DNA from: Stenotrophomonas maltophilia
Lineage (GTDB): Bacteria; Pseudomonadota; Gammaproteobacteria; Xanthomonadales; Xanthomonadaceae
Assembly (NCBI RefSeq): GCF_004684085.1
Contig: NZ_SRHZ01000059.1
Coordinates: forward strand, 21,974-85,973
Reading direction: 5' to 3'
DNA: 64,000 nt
The notes beneath the pieces are model-generated. The model ran no database searches. It saw only the letters and a list, made by a program, of their open reading frames with translations, and had not been told where the DNA came from. This document shows positions 19,061 through 27,759 of the stretch, one piece after another (positions within the stretch are counted from its first letter, which is position 1; each line of letters starts with the position of its first letter). The position numbers and the translations under genes are program-made.

Positions 19061-21142
19061 ATGACCCGTACCGCGCTCGTCACCACCGCCCTGCCCTATG
19101 CCAACGGCCCGCTGCACCTGGGCCATCTGGTCGGCTACATCCAGGCTGACATCTGGGTGCGCGCGCGTCGAATGAGCGGCGGCAAGGCCTGGTTCGTGTG
19201 CGCCGACGATACCCACGGCACCCCGATCATGCTGGCGGCCGAGAAGGCCGGGGTCACCCCGGAAACCTTCATCGCCAACATCCAGGCCAGCCACGAGCGC
19301 GATTTCGCTGCCTTTGGCGTCGCCTTCGACCATTACGACTCGACCAACTCGGCGGCCAACAAGGCGCTGACCGAGCAGTTCTACCTGAAGCTGGAAGCAG
19401 CTGGCCACATCAGCCGCCGTTCGGTGGCGCAGTTCTACGACCCGGCCAAGGGCATGTTCCTGCCCGACCGCTACGTCAAGGGCATCTGCCCCAACTGCGG
19501 CAGCGCCGACCAGTACGGCGACAACTGCGAAGTCTGCGGTGCCACCTACGCGCCAACCGACCTGAAGGAGCCGCGTTCGGTCATCTCCGGTGCCACGCCT
19601 GAAATGCGCGATTCGGAGCACTTCTTCTTCGAGGTCGGCCACTTCGATGGCTTCCTGCGCGACTGGCTGGCGGGCGACGTCGCCCTGCCCGGCGTGAAGG
19701 CCAAGCTCGGTGAATGGCTCAATGCCGAAGGTGGCCTGCGCGCATGGGACATCTCACGCGATGCGCCGTACTTCGGTTTCGAGATTCCCGGCCAGCCGGG
19801 CAAGTACTTCTACGTTTGGCTGGATGCGCCGATCGGCTATCTGTCCAGCTTCCAGACCCTGTGCGGGAAGATCGGCGAAGACTTCGAGGCGCATCTGCGC
19901 GCCGGCACCAGCACCGAGCTGCACCACTTCCTTGGCAAGGACATCGTCAACTTCCATGGCCTGTTCTGGCCGGCGGTGCTGCACGGCACTGGCCACCGCG
20001 CGCCGACCCGCCTGCACGTCAACGGTTACCTGACCGTGGACGGCGCCAAGATGAGCAAGTCGCGTGGCACCTTCGTGATGGCCCGGACCTTCCTCGATGC
20101 CGGCCTGGAACCGGAGGCACTGCGGTACTACTTCGCCGCCAAGTCCGGTGGTGGTGTTGACGATCTTGACCTGAACCTGGGTGACTTCATCGCCCGCGTC
20201 AACGCCGACCTGGTCGGAAAATTCGTCAACCTGGCCAGCCGCTGCGCCGGCTTCATCAGCAAGCGGTTCGACGGCCTGCTGGCCGCACAGCTGCCCGATG
20301 CGGCGCAATACCAGCGCTTCGTCGATGGTCTGGCGCCCATCCGTGAAGCCTACGAGCGCAACGACCCGGCTGCGGCGATCCGCCTGACCATGACCCTGGC
20401 CGATGAAGCCAACCGCTACATCGATGATGTGAAGCCGTGGGTCATCGCCAAGCAGGAAGGCGCCGACGCACAGCTGCAGGCCGTGTGCAGCCAGGGCCTG
20501 AACCTGTTCCGCGTGCTGGTCACCGCACTGAAGCCGGTGCTGCCGGCCACCGCCGCACAGGCCGAGGCCTTCCTGGCCGCGCCGGTGAACGATTGGACCG
20601 AGCTGGCGCAGCCGCTGCTCGGCCACCACATCACCGATTACACCCCGCTGTTCACCCGTATCGACCCGAAGAAGATTGACGCCATGATCGACGCCTCCAA
20701 GGACACCCTGCAGCCGGCCGCCGCTGCCGCTCCCGCCGCCAAGACCGAAGCGGTCAAGCCGGCCGCACCGGCACCGGCCAAGGACGAAACCAAGGGCGCC
20801 GACGCCCCGGCCTACATCGGCATCGACGATTTCGCCAAGCTCGACCTGCGCATCGGCAAGGTGCTGGTGTGCGAGTTCGTGGAAGGTTCGGACAAGCTGC
20901 TGCGCTTCGAACTGGACGCCGGCGAACTTGGCAAGCGCCAGATCTTCTCCGGCATCCGTGGCAGCTACGGCGAGCCGGAAACGCTGGTCGGCCGCAGCGT
21001 GGTGTTCATCGCCAACCTGGCCCCGCGCAAGATGCGCTTCGGCCTGAGCGAAGGCATGATCCTGTCGGCCGGTTTCGACGGCGGCGCACTGGCGCTGCTG
21101 GACGCCGACAGTGGCGCACAGCCGGGCATGCCGGTCCGCTGA
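19061..21142 (+). CDS. metG: Methionyl-tRNA synthetase
   Basis: This class I synthetase charges initiator and elongator tRNA-Met. The 693-residue product has HLGHL near residue 20 (HIGH motif), a four-cysteine zinc knuckle (CPNCG...CEVCG, about residues 143-160), KMSKS at residues 330-334, and after an Ala/Pro/Lys linker (about 550-590) a C-terminal EMAP-II-like tRNA-binding domain (FAKLDLRIGKVL), which makes the enzyme dimeric. I chose ATG 19061 (MTRTALVTTALPYANG). A perfect hairpin of GTGACCCGGC and its complement lies just upstream, at about 18985-19008. Confidence 0.97.
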   Translation: MTRTALVTTALPYANGPLHLGHLVGYIQADIWVRARRMSGGKAWFVCADDTHGTPIMLAAEKAGVTPETFIANIQASHERDFAAFGVAFDHYDSTNSAANKALTEQFYLKLEAAGHISRRSVAQFYDPAKGMFLPDRYVKGICPNCGSADQYGDNCEVCGATYAPTDLKEPRSVISGATPEMRDSEHFFFEVGHFDGFLRDWLAGDVALPGVKAKLGEWLNAEGGLRAWDISRDAPYFGFEIPGQPGKYFYVWLDAPIGYLSSFQTLCGKIGEDFEAHLRAGTSTELHHFLGKDIVNFHGLFWPAVLHGTGHRAPTRLHVNGYLTVDGAKMSKSRGTFVMARTFLDAGLEPEALRYYFAAKSGGGVDDLDLNLGDFIARVNADLVGKFVNLASRCAGFISKRFDGLLAAQLPDAAQYQRFVDGLAPIREAYERNDPAAAIRLTMTLADEANRYIDDVKPWVIAKQEGADAQLQAVCSQGLNLFRVLVTALKPVLPATAAQAEAFLAAPVNDWTELAQPLLGHHITDYTPLFTRIDPKKIDAMIDASKDTLQPAAAAAPAAKTEAVKPAAPAPAKDETKGADAPAYIGIDDFAKLDLRIGKVLVCEFVEGSDKLLRFELDAGELGKRQIFSGIRGSYGEPETLVGRSVVFIANLAPRKMRFGLSEGMILSAGFDGGALALLDADSGAQPGMPVR

Positions 21143-21206
21143 TGCCTGGCAGCGGGCGTGGCCACGGCCGCGCCCGCCGACAGCACCGGCCACCGGAGGC
21201 AACGCG

Positions 21207-21812
21207 ATGGGAAGCAACGGAATGGAACTGGCGCTGTTCGACTTCGACCACACCGTGACCACCTGCGATACCTATGGCCGTTTCCTGCGCCGCGTGGCCA
21301 CCGCCGAACAGCTGGCGCAGGCGTGGTGGAAGGTCGGCCCGTGGCTGGCCGCGTACAAGCTGAAACTGATCTCGGCCGAACGCATCCGCGCACGCGTCAC
21401 CCGCCTGACGTTCCGCGACCGCCACAGCGATGACATCGCCACGCTGGCGGCCGGCTTCTCGCGTGAGTTCCTGCCCGACGTGGTGCGCCCGGAAATGCTG
21501 GAGCAGATCCGCTGGCACAAGGAACAGCAGCACACCGTGGTGATCGTGTCCGGCTCGCTGGACCTGTACCTGCGGCCGTGGTGCGCACAGCTGGGCCTGC
21601 AGTTGATCTGCAACCGGCTGGAAAGCCAGGACGGCCGCCTGACCGGTCGCTATGCCGATGGTGATTGTGGCCCGCGCAAGGTCGATCACATCCGCCGCCA
21701 GTTCGATCTGTCGCGCTACGTGCGCATCCATGCCTACGGTGACAGTTCCGAAGACAAGCCGATGCTGGCACTGGCCCACGAGCGCTGGTTCCGTGGCAAA
21801 CCCCTGAAGTAA
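21207..21812 (+). CDS. HAD-IB family phosphatase (SerB-like)
   Basis: A 201-residue cytoplasmic phosphatase. All HAD motifs are visible: LFDFDHTVTTCDTY (DxDxT) at about residue 10, IVSGSLDLYL (motif II) near 115, the Lys in GPRKVDHIR, and AYGDSSEDKPML (motif IV, GDSxxD) near 180. Subfamily IB includes phosphoserine phosphatase and some lipid phosphatases; the substrate here is open. ATG 21207 follows a GGAGGCAACGCG ribosome-binding region; an in-frame ATG at 21222 is the alternative. It lies between metG and rnfB. Confidence 0.9.
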   Translation: MGSNGMELALFDFDHTVTTCDTYGRFLRRVATAEQLAQAWWKVGPWLAAYKLKLISAERIRARVTRLTFRDRHSDDIATLAAGFSREFLPDVVRPEMLEQIRWHKEQQHTVVIVSGSLDLYLRPWCAQLGLQLICNRLESQDGRLTGRYADGDCGPRKVDHIRRQFDLSRYVRIHAYGDSSEDKPMLALAHERWFRGKPLK

Positions 21813-21836
21813 CCCAACGCGCAGCCTTCGCCACGC

Positions 21837-22250
21837 ATGAGCCTGATTCCGCCCCTGACCGAACGCCTCGACCGCCTGTTGCCGCAGACCCAATGCGGGC
21901 AATGCGGCTACGACGGCTGCCGCCCGTACGCGCAGGCGATGGCACGTGGCGAGGTGGGCGTGGACCGCTGCCCGCCCGGTGGCGATGCCGGTGCACGGGC
22001 GCTGGCACAGGTATTGGGCGTCCCGGCCATTCCGTTCGACCGATCGCGCGGTGAGCACAAGGCCCCGCAGGTGGCGTTGATCGTGGAAGCCGACTGCATC
22101 GGCTGCACCAAATGCATCCAGGCCTGTCCGGTGGATGCCATCGTCGGCGGCGCCAAGTACATGCACACCGTGATTGCCGATCTGTGCACCGGCTGCGAAC
22201 TGTGCATTCCGCCGTGCCCGGTGGACTGCATCGAGCTGGTGCAGCTGTAA
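21837..22250 (+). CDS. rnfB: RnfB-like ferredoxin, soluble (lacks membrane anchor)
   Basis: A 137-residue iron-sulfur protein. It has the RnfB 4Fe-4S (Fes) domain [20 protein letters not shown] from residue 20, then two 4Fe-4S ferredoxin motifs ([16 protein letters not shown] and [16 protein letters not shown]). Canonical RnfB of the Rnf/Rsx complex is about 190 residues with an N-terminal membrane helix; that helix is absent here, and no rnfA, C, D, G or E lies nearby. The protein is therefore probably a free electron carrier. It follows the HAD phosphatase by 24 bases, and a palindrome follows its stop. Confidence 0.88.
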   Translation: MSLIPPLTERLDRLLPQTQCGQCGYDGCRPYAQAMARGEVGVDRCPPGGDAGARALAQVLGVPAIPFDRSRGEHKAPQVALIVEADCIGCTKCIQACPVDAIVGGAKYMHTVIADLCTGCELCIPPCPVDCIELVQL

Positions 22251-22251
22251 C

Positions 22252-22292
22252 GGGGTCAGATGACTTTTCCAGAGGAAAAGGGATCTGACCCC
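22252..22292. repeat. Palindrome of the GGGGTCAGATC family, terminator-like
   Basis: The arms GGGGTCAGAT and ATCTGACCCC enclose an inner pair, CTTTTCC and GGAAAAG. It lies between the convergent rnfB and RidA genes and could act as a bidirectional terminator. Related copies are at 38330-38368, 59979-60009 and 63797-63837. Confidence 0.65.
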
Positions 22293-22301
22293 GCACGACG
22301 G

Positions 22302-22649
22302 TTACGGCACGGCTGCCGTCACTACGATCTCGACCTTCCACTCGGCGTGGGCCAGCTTGGCTTCGAACGTTGCGCGGGCCGGGGTCGCGCCCTCGACTAC
22401 CCACTCGTCCCACGCCTTGTTCATGCCATCGAAATCGGCGATGTCGGCGAGGAAGACTTCCGCACGCAGCACGTGCTGGCGATCACTGGCCACCAGCGCC
22501 AGCAGCTTGTCGATCTCCGCCAGCACCTGCCGCGTCTGGCCGGTGATGTCCTGGCTGGTGTCTTCCGGAATCTGGCCGGAGAGATAGGCGACCTTGTTGT
22601 ACACGGTCATTTCGGACATGCGCGGTCCGACGTCGTAACGCTCCATCAT
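22302..22649 (-). CDS. RidA (YjgF/YER057c/UK114) family protein
   Basis: A 115-residue RidA-fold protein with the family pattern NKVAYLSGQIPEDTSQDITGQTRQVLAEID and a C-terminal Arg in ATPARATFEAKLAHAEWKVEI. RidA enzymes hydrolyse reactive enamines and imines made by PLP enzymes. The catalytic-site arginine expected near residue 93 is present (ARATFE), so imine deaminase activity is plausible, but subfamily is not determined. The start at 22649 or the second ATG three bases downstream are both possible. It is divergent from mprF. Confidence 0.9.
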   Translation of the reverse strand: MMERYDVGPRMSEMTVYNKVAYLSGQIPEDTSQDITGQTRQVLAEIDKLLALVASDRQHVLRAEVFLADIADFDGMNKAWDEWVVEGATPARATFEAKLAHAEWKVEIVVTAAVP

Positions 22650-22841
22650 GGGCGTGGCTCCTGCGGGTGATCAGGCCTGCATTGTCCTCCAAACCGGCCA
22701 ATGGTGGGGACATGGGTGCCCTGCGCGCGATGTCACTGCCCGGCCGCGACAGTTCCGCTGGTCAAATGCCGGTGACAGGCGCACGATGCGGCACGCCCGC
22801 GTTGACACCGCCCTCGCCCTTCCTGCCGCACCCTTGCGCCG

Positions 22842-25406
22842 ATGACCGCCCCTACCGATTCCGCTGCAGCCGCTTCCACGCCCGCCTGGAAGCGGGTCGC
22901 CACCATTGTCATCCCGCTGCTGATCCTGGCACTGGCCCTGCATGGCCTGGCCGGTGAGTTCGACGAGCACGGCTACCGTGCGATCCGCCAGGCCTTCCGC
23001 CAGCTCAGTGGCACCCAGATCGCACTTACCGTGGTGCTCGGCCTGGCCAGCTATGCCTGCCTGATCGGCTTCGACGCCATCGGTCTTCGCCGCAGCGGCA
23101 TCCGCGTGCATCCGGCACGCATCGGCATCACCGCTTTCCTGGCGCATACGCTGGGCCAGACCGTGGGCTTTGCCGCATTGACCGGCGGCGCGGTACGTCT
23201 GCGCGGCTACCGCAGCGCTGGCCTGGACCTGGCTCAGATCGGCCAGGTGGTGCTGATGAGCACGCTCGGCTTCGTATTCGGTGCCTGGCTGTTGATCAGC
23301 GTGGCGCTGTGCATGGAGCCGGCAGCGGCGGCGCTGGCATTGCCGTTGAATCCGGATGCGGTGCGCGTGGTCGGCATCGTCGCCTTGCTCGCATTCCTGG
23401 GCACCGTGCTGCTGGTCGGCCGCGAGGGACGGCAGTTCAGCCTGTTCGGCCATGCACTGTGGCTGCCCGACCGCCGCACCATGCTCGGCGTCACCGTGCT
23501 CAGCGTCATCGAACTGGTGCTGGCCAGTGCTGCGTTCTATGTGCTGCTGCCCGACTCCACGCCCACCGGCCTGCCCGGCTTCGTCGGCCTGTACCTGGTG
23601 GCGGTGCTGGCAGGCCTGGTCTCGACCGTACCGGCGGGCCTGGGCGTGTTCGAGTGGAGCCTGCTGAAGCTGCTGCCACAGGTGGCACCCGCGGCGGTGC
23701 TGGCCGCGGCGCTGATCTACCGCGTCACCTACTACGTGCTGCCGCTGGTGCTGGCCACCCTGCTTGCCCTCGCGCCAGCGCTGCGGCAACCCCTGCAGGC
23801 CAGTGCCGGGGCTACCCGCGCCGGCTGGAACGCACTGCGCCCGTGGCTGCCGCAGATCATTGCGCTGGCGGTGTTCAGCATCGGTGCCGCGCTGGTCATC
23901 GATGGCACGCTGCCAACACCACGCCGTCACCTGGTCGGTGCCTCGCTGCCGATCCTGGAGACCTCACACCTGATCGGCAGTCTCAGCGGCGTTGCGCTGC
24001 TGCTGATCGGCCAGGGCCTGGCGCGGCGCAGCCATGCTGCGTGGATGCTGGCGATGGCGGTATGCGTGATCACTCCGCTGCCGTTGTGGCTGCGCGGAGG
24101 CCAACTGCTGATCGCCGTATCTGCGCTGCTGGTGGCGATGGCGCTGTGGGCCGCACGCCGCGAGTTCTACCGCCAGGGTGCGCTGCTGGACGAAGCCTGG
24201 TCCTGGCCGTGGTTGCGCAACCTCGGCCTGGTGCTGGTGGCGGTTACCTGGCTGCTGTTCTTTACCTACAGCCACGTCGAGTACCAGAACGAGTTGTGGT
24301 GGCAGTTCGCGGTGTCGGGCAATGCACCGCGCGCGCTGCGTGCATTGCTGGTGGTAGCCATCGCGCTGGTGATGTTCGGCCTGGCGCGGTTGCTGCACAG
24401 CACGCGCAGCCCACTGCAACCCGCCGACGATGCCACGCTGCAGTCATTGGCACCGGTGCTGGCCGGCGCTACCGATACCCAGGCCTGCCTGGTGCTGACG
24501 GCCGACAAGGCGGTGCTGCGCGATGATGCCAAGCAGGGCTTCGTGATGATGCAGCGCTATGGCGGTTCGCTGATCGCGATGGGCGATCCGGTCGGCCCGC
24601 CGGAGGTGGCGCGCGCCTTGATCTGGCGCTTCCGCGAAGAAGCCGACCGGCTCGGGCTGCGCCCGGTATTCTACCAGGTCGGTGAAACCTACTGGCAGAC
24701 CTACCTCGACCTCGGCCTGGGCCTGGTCAAGCTGGGTGAAGAAGCGATGGTGCCGCTGCATGACTTCGGCCTGGAGGGGCGCGAACGTGCCGACCTGCGC
24801 CAGGCCTGGAACCGCGGCAAGCGCGGCGGCCTGTCATTCCGCGTGGCGTCGGTGGAAGAAATTCCCAGCCTGCTGCCGCGCCTGCATGCAATTTCCAATG
24901 CATGGCTGGAAGACAAGTCTGGCGATGAGAAGGGCTTCTCGCTGGGTAGCTACGACCCGGATTACCTGGTGCGCTTCCCGGTGGCGCTGGTCGAGGCCGA
25001 AGGCCAGATCGTGGCGTTCGCCAACCTGTGGCAGGCACCGGCCGGTGCGGAGCTGTCGGTGGACCTGATGCGCCACGTCAACGAAGCGCCGAAGGGCACG
25101 ATGGACTTCCTCTTCATCGAGCTGTTCCTGTGGGGCCGCGCGCAGGGCTATGCACGCTTCTCGCTGGGCATGGCGCCGTTGTCCGGGCTGGCGCAGCACC
25201 GGCTGGCCGGTCGCTGGAACCGCTTGGCCGGCCTGCTGGCGCGGCATGGCGAGCGCTTCTACGGGTTCAGTGGCCTGCGCCGCTTCAAGTCGAAGTTCGA
25301 TCCGCAATGGCGGCCACGCTATCTGGCCGCGCCCGGCGGCATGCACCTGCCGGCCGCGCTGCTGGATGCCACGCGCCTGATCTCGCTGGACCCGCGGCGC
25401 AACTGA
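22842..25406 (+). CDS. mprF: Lysylphosphatidylglycerol synthase/flippase MprF
   Basis: MprF transfers lysine (or alanine) from aminoacyl-tRNA to phosphatidylglycerol and flips the product to the outer leaflet, lowering negative charge and raising resistance to cationic peptides. The 854-residue length matches the bifunctional form. The N-terminal half (about 20-510) holds a dozen or more hydrophobic segments (flippase), and the C-terminal half is a soluble DUF2156 synthase domain with FVMMQRYGGSLIAMGDPVG, NLWQAPAGAELSVDLMRH and FKSKFDPQWRPRYLA. It is convergent with an AcvB/VirJ homologue, whose relatives hydrolyse the MprF product. Confidence 0.95.
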   Translation: MTAPTDSAAAASTPAWKRVATIVIPLLILALALHGLAGEFDEHGYRAIRQAFRQLSGTQIALTVVLGLASYACLIGFDAIGLRRSGIRVHPARIGITAFLAHTLGQTVGFAALTGGAVRLRGYRSAGLDLAQIGQVVLMSTLGFVFGAWLLISVALCMEPAAAALALPLNPDAVRVVGIVALLAFLGTVLLVGREGRQFSLFGHALWLPDRRTMLGVTVLSVIELVLASAAFYVLLPDSTPTGLPGFVGLYLVAVLAGLVSTVPAGLGVFEWSLLKLLPQVAPAAVLAAALIYRVTYYVLPLVLATLLALAPALRQPLQASAGATRAGWNALRPWLPQIIALAVFSIGAALVIDGTLPTPRRHLVGASLPILETSHLIGSLSGVALLLIGQGLARRSHAAWMLAMAVCVITPLPLWLRGGQLLIAVSALLVAMALWAARREFYRQGALLDEAWSWPWLRNLGLVLVAVTWLLFFTYSHVEYQNELWWQFAVSGNAPRALRALLVVAIALVMFGLARLLHSTRSPLQPADDATLQSLAPVLAGATDTQACLVLTADKAVLRDDAKQGFVMMQRYGGSLIAMGDPVGPPEVARALIWRFREEADRLGLRPVFYQVGETYWQTYLDLGLGLVKLGEEAMVPLHDFGLEGRERADLRQAWNRGKRGGLSFRVASVEEIPSLLPRLHAISNAWLEDKSGDEKGFSLGSYDPDYLVRFPVALVEAEGQIVAFANLWQAPAGAELSVDLMRHVNEAPKGTMDFLFIELFLWGRAQGYARFSLGMAPLSGLAQHRLAGRWNRLAGLLARHGERFYGFSGLRRFKSKFDPQWRPRYLAAPGGMHLPAALLDATRLISLDPRRN

Positions 25407-25420
25407 CGCCGCGATCCGCC

Positions 25421-25716
25421 GGGCATGGCCCGGCGCTACACACCGCCTGGTAGGTGTCGACCTTGGTCGACACGCTCAAGCGCCGACCAAGGTCGGCATC
25501 CACCAACAGCGGTCGAGCATGGCCCGGCGCTACACACCGCTGGTAGGTGTCGACCTTGATCGACACGCTCAAACGCCGACCAAGGTCGGCCTCTACCAAC
25601 AGCGGTCGGGCATGGCCCGGCGCTACACACCGCCGGGTAGGTGTCGACCTTGGTCGACACGCTCAAACGCCGACCAAGGTCGGCATCCACCAACAGCGGT
25701 CGGGCATGGCCCGGCG
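25421..25716. repeat. Tandem array of compound SMAG units (three 93-94-bp units plus a partial fourth)
   Basis: Units start at 25421, 25515 and 25608, with a partial one at 25702. Each holds three GTAG-type hairpins: a GGGCATGGCCCGGCGCTAC hairpin (minus), GGTAGGTGTCGACCTTGGTC (plus), and CGCCGACCAAGGTCGGC followed by CTACCAAC or CCACCAAC (minus). In the middle unit the third head is GTAG; in the other two it is GTGG. Units are near identical, with scattered single changes. The array fills the whole gap between the convergent mprF and AcvB-family genes. It is not a CRISPR array: there are no unique spacers. Confidence 0.85.
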
Positions 25717-27063
25717 CTACATCCCGCCCTTCAGGATCACCTCTGCCAGGCGATCGTAGTCACCACCGAAATGGTGATCGCCCGGCAGCTTCACTTTTTT
25801 CACGCCGTCATTGGCCGGCAGGTCCGGGCACAGCGCGTCCTCGTCCTTGTCGCCGTACACGCACAGCGTTTTTTCCGCCGGCAACCTGGCCACTTCCGGC
25901 GCGATCGGCAGACCGTCGCCACCACCCCCCAACCAGTTGCTGACGTGGAATTCAAAATCGGCCTTCTTTCCTACCGACAGCAGCACGATACGATCCAGCG
26001 AGTCGCGAGTACTGGCATCGAGCTGGTTGATGGTGGCCGGCAGTACATCGGCCCCTTGCGAGAATCCGATCAGCATCACCTTGTCGCGATGCCACTGCGT
26101 GCGGTAGTGGTCGATGATCTTCTGCAGGTCGCCTGCAAAGCCCTTCGGCGTCCGCTCGCTCCAGAAGTAACGCAGCGAATCGATGCCGACCACGGCCACG
26201 CCGTGCTCGTTGAGCGAGGTCGCCACGTCCTTGTCCAGGCCAGCCCATCCGCCGTCACCGGAGACGAACACCGCCAGCGTGTCACCGTTGCCGGCAGCCG
26301 GTACTTCCACCACCGGCAGGCCCTTCAATGCCGAGGGCGGCGGCGCCAGACTCACACCGGCCTGCGCACCGATCGCCCGTGCCGCGGCCACCAGGCCGGG
26401 GGATGCATCGCCACGTGCAGTACGTTTGAACTCGCGCGCCATCGCAACCTGCTGCACGAAGCGGCTCGCCTCGCCCACCTTGCAGCCGCGGTCGCCGGCC
26501 GCACTCAACCACGGGAAATTCAGTTCGGCCGGTTGCAGCACGTTGTGCTTGACCCCATCGCCGCACACCATGCGCTGGTGGTTGTGGTCCGGACAGAAGC
26601 CGGTCGTCAGCAGTCCGGCAAACACCTGGGTGTCGGCCTGCGCCGCCAGCGTGTAGGCCATCTCGGCACCTTCGCCATCGCCGCCGACCAGCGGCAGGTG
26701 ATAGCCGGGCAGATGCAGGGAGGCCTGCAGCCAGCGCGAGAAGTTCTCGACATCGCCGGAACCAAACGAACAGGTCGGATCACCCTCGCGCTTGAGCACC
26801 CCGCGCAGGTGTGCAATGTCCACCGCCGCGACCAGAGCGCCGTCCGCACGCAGGGCCTCGATCGGGAGGCGGCTGGTGTCGCCGCCAGTGGTGGGTTCAT
26901 GGAACCAGATCACCACCCGTTGTGGCGTGCCGGCCGGCATGTGAACCGGGATCTGCTCGAAGCGCCCATGACTGAACTGCTGTGCGGTGACCGCCGCTGC
27001 CGCCGGCAGTGCAGCCAGCGCCAGTACCACTCCCATTGCCCTGCCCAGCCCTGCACGCTTCAT
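25717..27063 (-). CDS. AcvB/VirJ family periplasmic hydrolase
   Basis: A 448-residue secreted protein: signal peptide from ATG 27063 (MKRAGLGRAMGVVLALAALP), an N-terminal domain with a cysteine-rich region (DPTCSFGSGD, TTGFCPDHNH), then a C-terminal alpha/beta-hydrolase VirJ domain with VFVSGDGGWAGLDKDVA near residue 265 and the nucleophile elbow LIGFSQGADVLPA near residue 345. Agrobacterium AcvB is a lysyl-phosphatidylglycerol hydrolase encoded next to the lysyl-PG synthase LpiA. Lying head-on to mprF, this protein probably has the same role (inference). Its TAG stop lies inside the GTAG of a SMAG repeat. Confidence 0.88.
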   Translation of the reverse strand: MKRAGLGRAMGVVLALAALPAAAAVTAQQFSHGRFEQIPVHMPAGTPQRVVIWFHEPTTGGDTSRLPIEALRADGALVAAVDIAHLRGVLKREGDPTCSFGSGDVENFSRWLQASLHLPGYHLPLVGGDGEGAEMAYTLAAQADTQVFAGLLTTGFCPDHNHQRMVCGDGVKHNVLQPAELNFPWLSAAGDRGCKVGEASRFVQQVAMAREFKRTARGDASPGLVAAARAIGAQAGVSLAPPPSALKGLPVVEVPAAGNGDTLAVFVSGDGGWAGLDKDVATSLNEHGVAVVGIDSLRYFWSERTPKGFAGDLQKIIDHYRTQWHRDKVMLIGFSQGADVLPATINQLDASTRDSLDRIVLLSVGKKADFEFHVSNWLGGGGDGLPIAPEVARLPAEKTLCVYGDKDEDALCPDLPANDGVKKVKLPGDHHFGGDYDRLAEVILKGGM

Positions 27064-27141
27064 GTCGCAACCTCGGTGGAATGCGCACACGATACGCCGC
27101 CACTGCGTGCACGGCATGTACCGGCGCAGTCCGTTGGGGAT

Positions 27142-27759
27142 TCAGTCGGCTGCGGGCTGACGGCTGCGACGGTACAGGGCCAGGGCCAGGTACAGCAGCC
27201 AGCCCACGATCACCGCGATCACCACCTTCTGGCCCACCCCGCGCGGCGGCCCGCCGCGCCACAACACGTGCAGCCAGAGCAGCACGAAGGCCAGCCAGGC
27301 CCAGCCCCAGAGCAGGCCAGCGGCAGACTGCCAACCCGGTTCGCGGCGAAGGTACCAGGCCTGCAGCAGCATGCCGACGCTGGCGCACAGGAACGCAGTG
27401 TTGGCCGCCACCCCATGGATGAACGGTGCCAGCAGCGGTGTTGCCTCAGGCAACCAGCTGTCACCGATGGCGACCGTGGCCAGGCCCAGCGCAGAAACCG
27501 TGAACAACAGCGGCGCCGCCGCACTGCGCCGTAGGCCGATGCTGCCGCGATACAGCGCGATGCCGAGCACGGCGATCGCCAGCGCCAGCAGGCAGTACGC
27601 ACCTCGCAGCAGCCCCCCCCACGGCCCGTGCAGGTACAGGCTGAGCGTGGCCTGCACCCAGTCCAGATCGGTGCGTGCGAACTGGGTCCACAGCGCGGTG
27701 ACCACGAACAGCAGCAACGATGCCAATGCCAGCATTGCCGCCAGACGCATGCGGCTCAT
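27142..27759 (-). CDS. DUF998-like integral membrane protein
   Basis: A 205-residue protein with five to six hydrophobic helices (LAAMLALASLLLFVVTALW first) and a basic C-terminal tail (YRRSRQPAAD). The pattern resembles DUF998 membrane proteins; another member is at 4900-5502. Function is unknown. I chose ATG 27759 because it overlaps the stop of the upstream 57-residue oxidoreductase-like gene (ATGA), implying translational coupling. The AcvB-family gene follows on the same strand after 78 bases. Confidence 0.75.
   Translation of the reverse strand: MSRMRLAAMLALASLLLFVVTALWTQFARTDLDWVQATLSLYLHGPWGGLLRGAYCLLALAIAVLGIALYRGSIGLRRSAAAPLLFTVSALGLATVAIGDSWLPEATPLLAPFIHGVAANTAFLCASVGMLLQAWYLRREPGWQSAAGLLWGWAWLAFVLLWLHVLWRGGPPRGVGQKVVIAVIVGWLLYLALALYRRSRQPAAD

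Noticed and set aside
25421..25716. Tandem array considered as CRISPR
   Set aside because: Units are near-identical throughout their 93-94 bp, with no unique spacers, and no cas gene is in the window.
25519..27534. Open frame of 671 codons running from the SMAG array across the AcvB-family gene
   Set aside because: Starts in tandem repeat DNA and continues antisense to a protein with a clear signal peptide and hydrolase motif.
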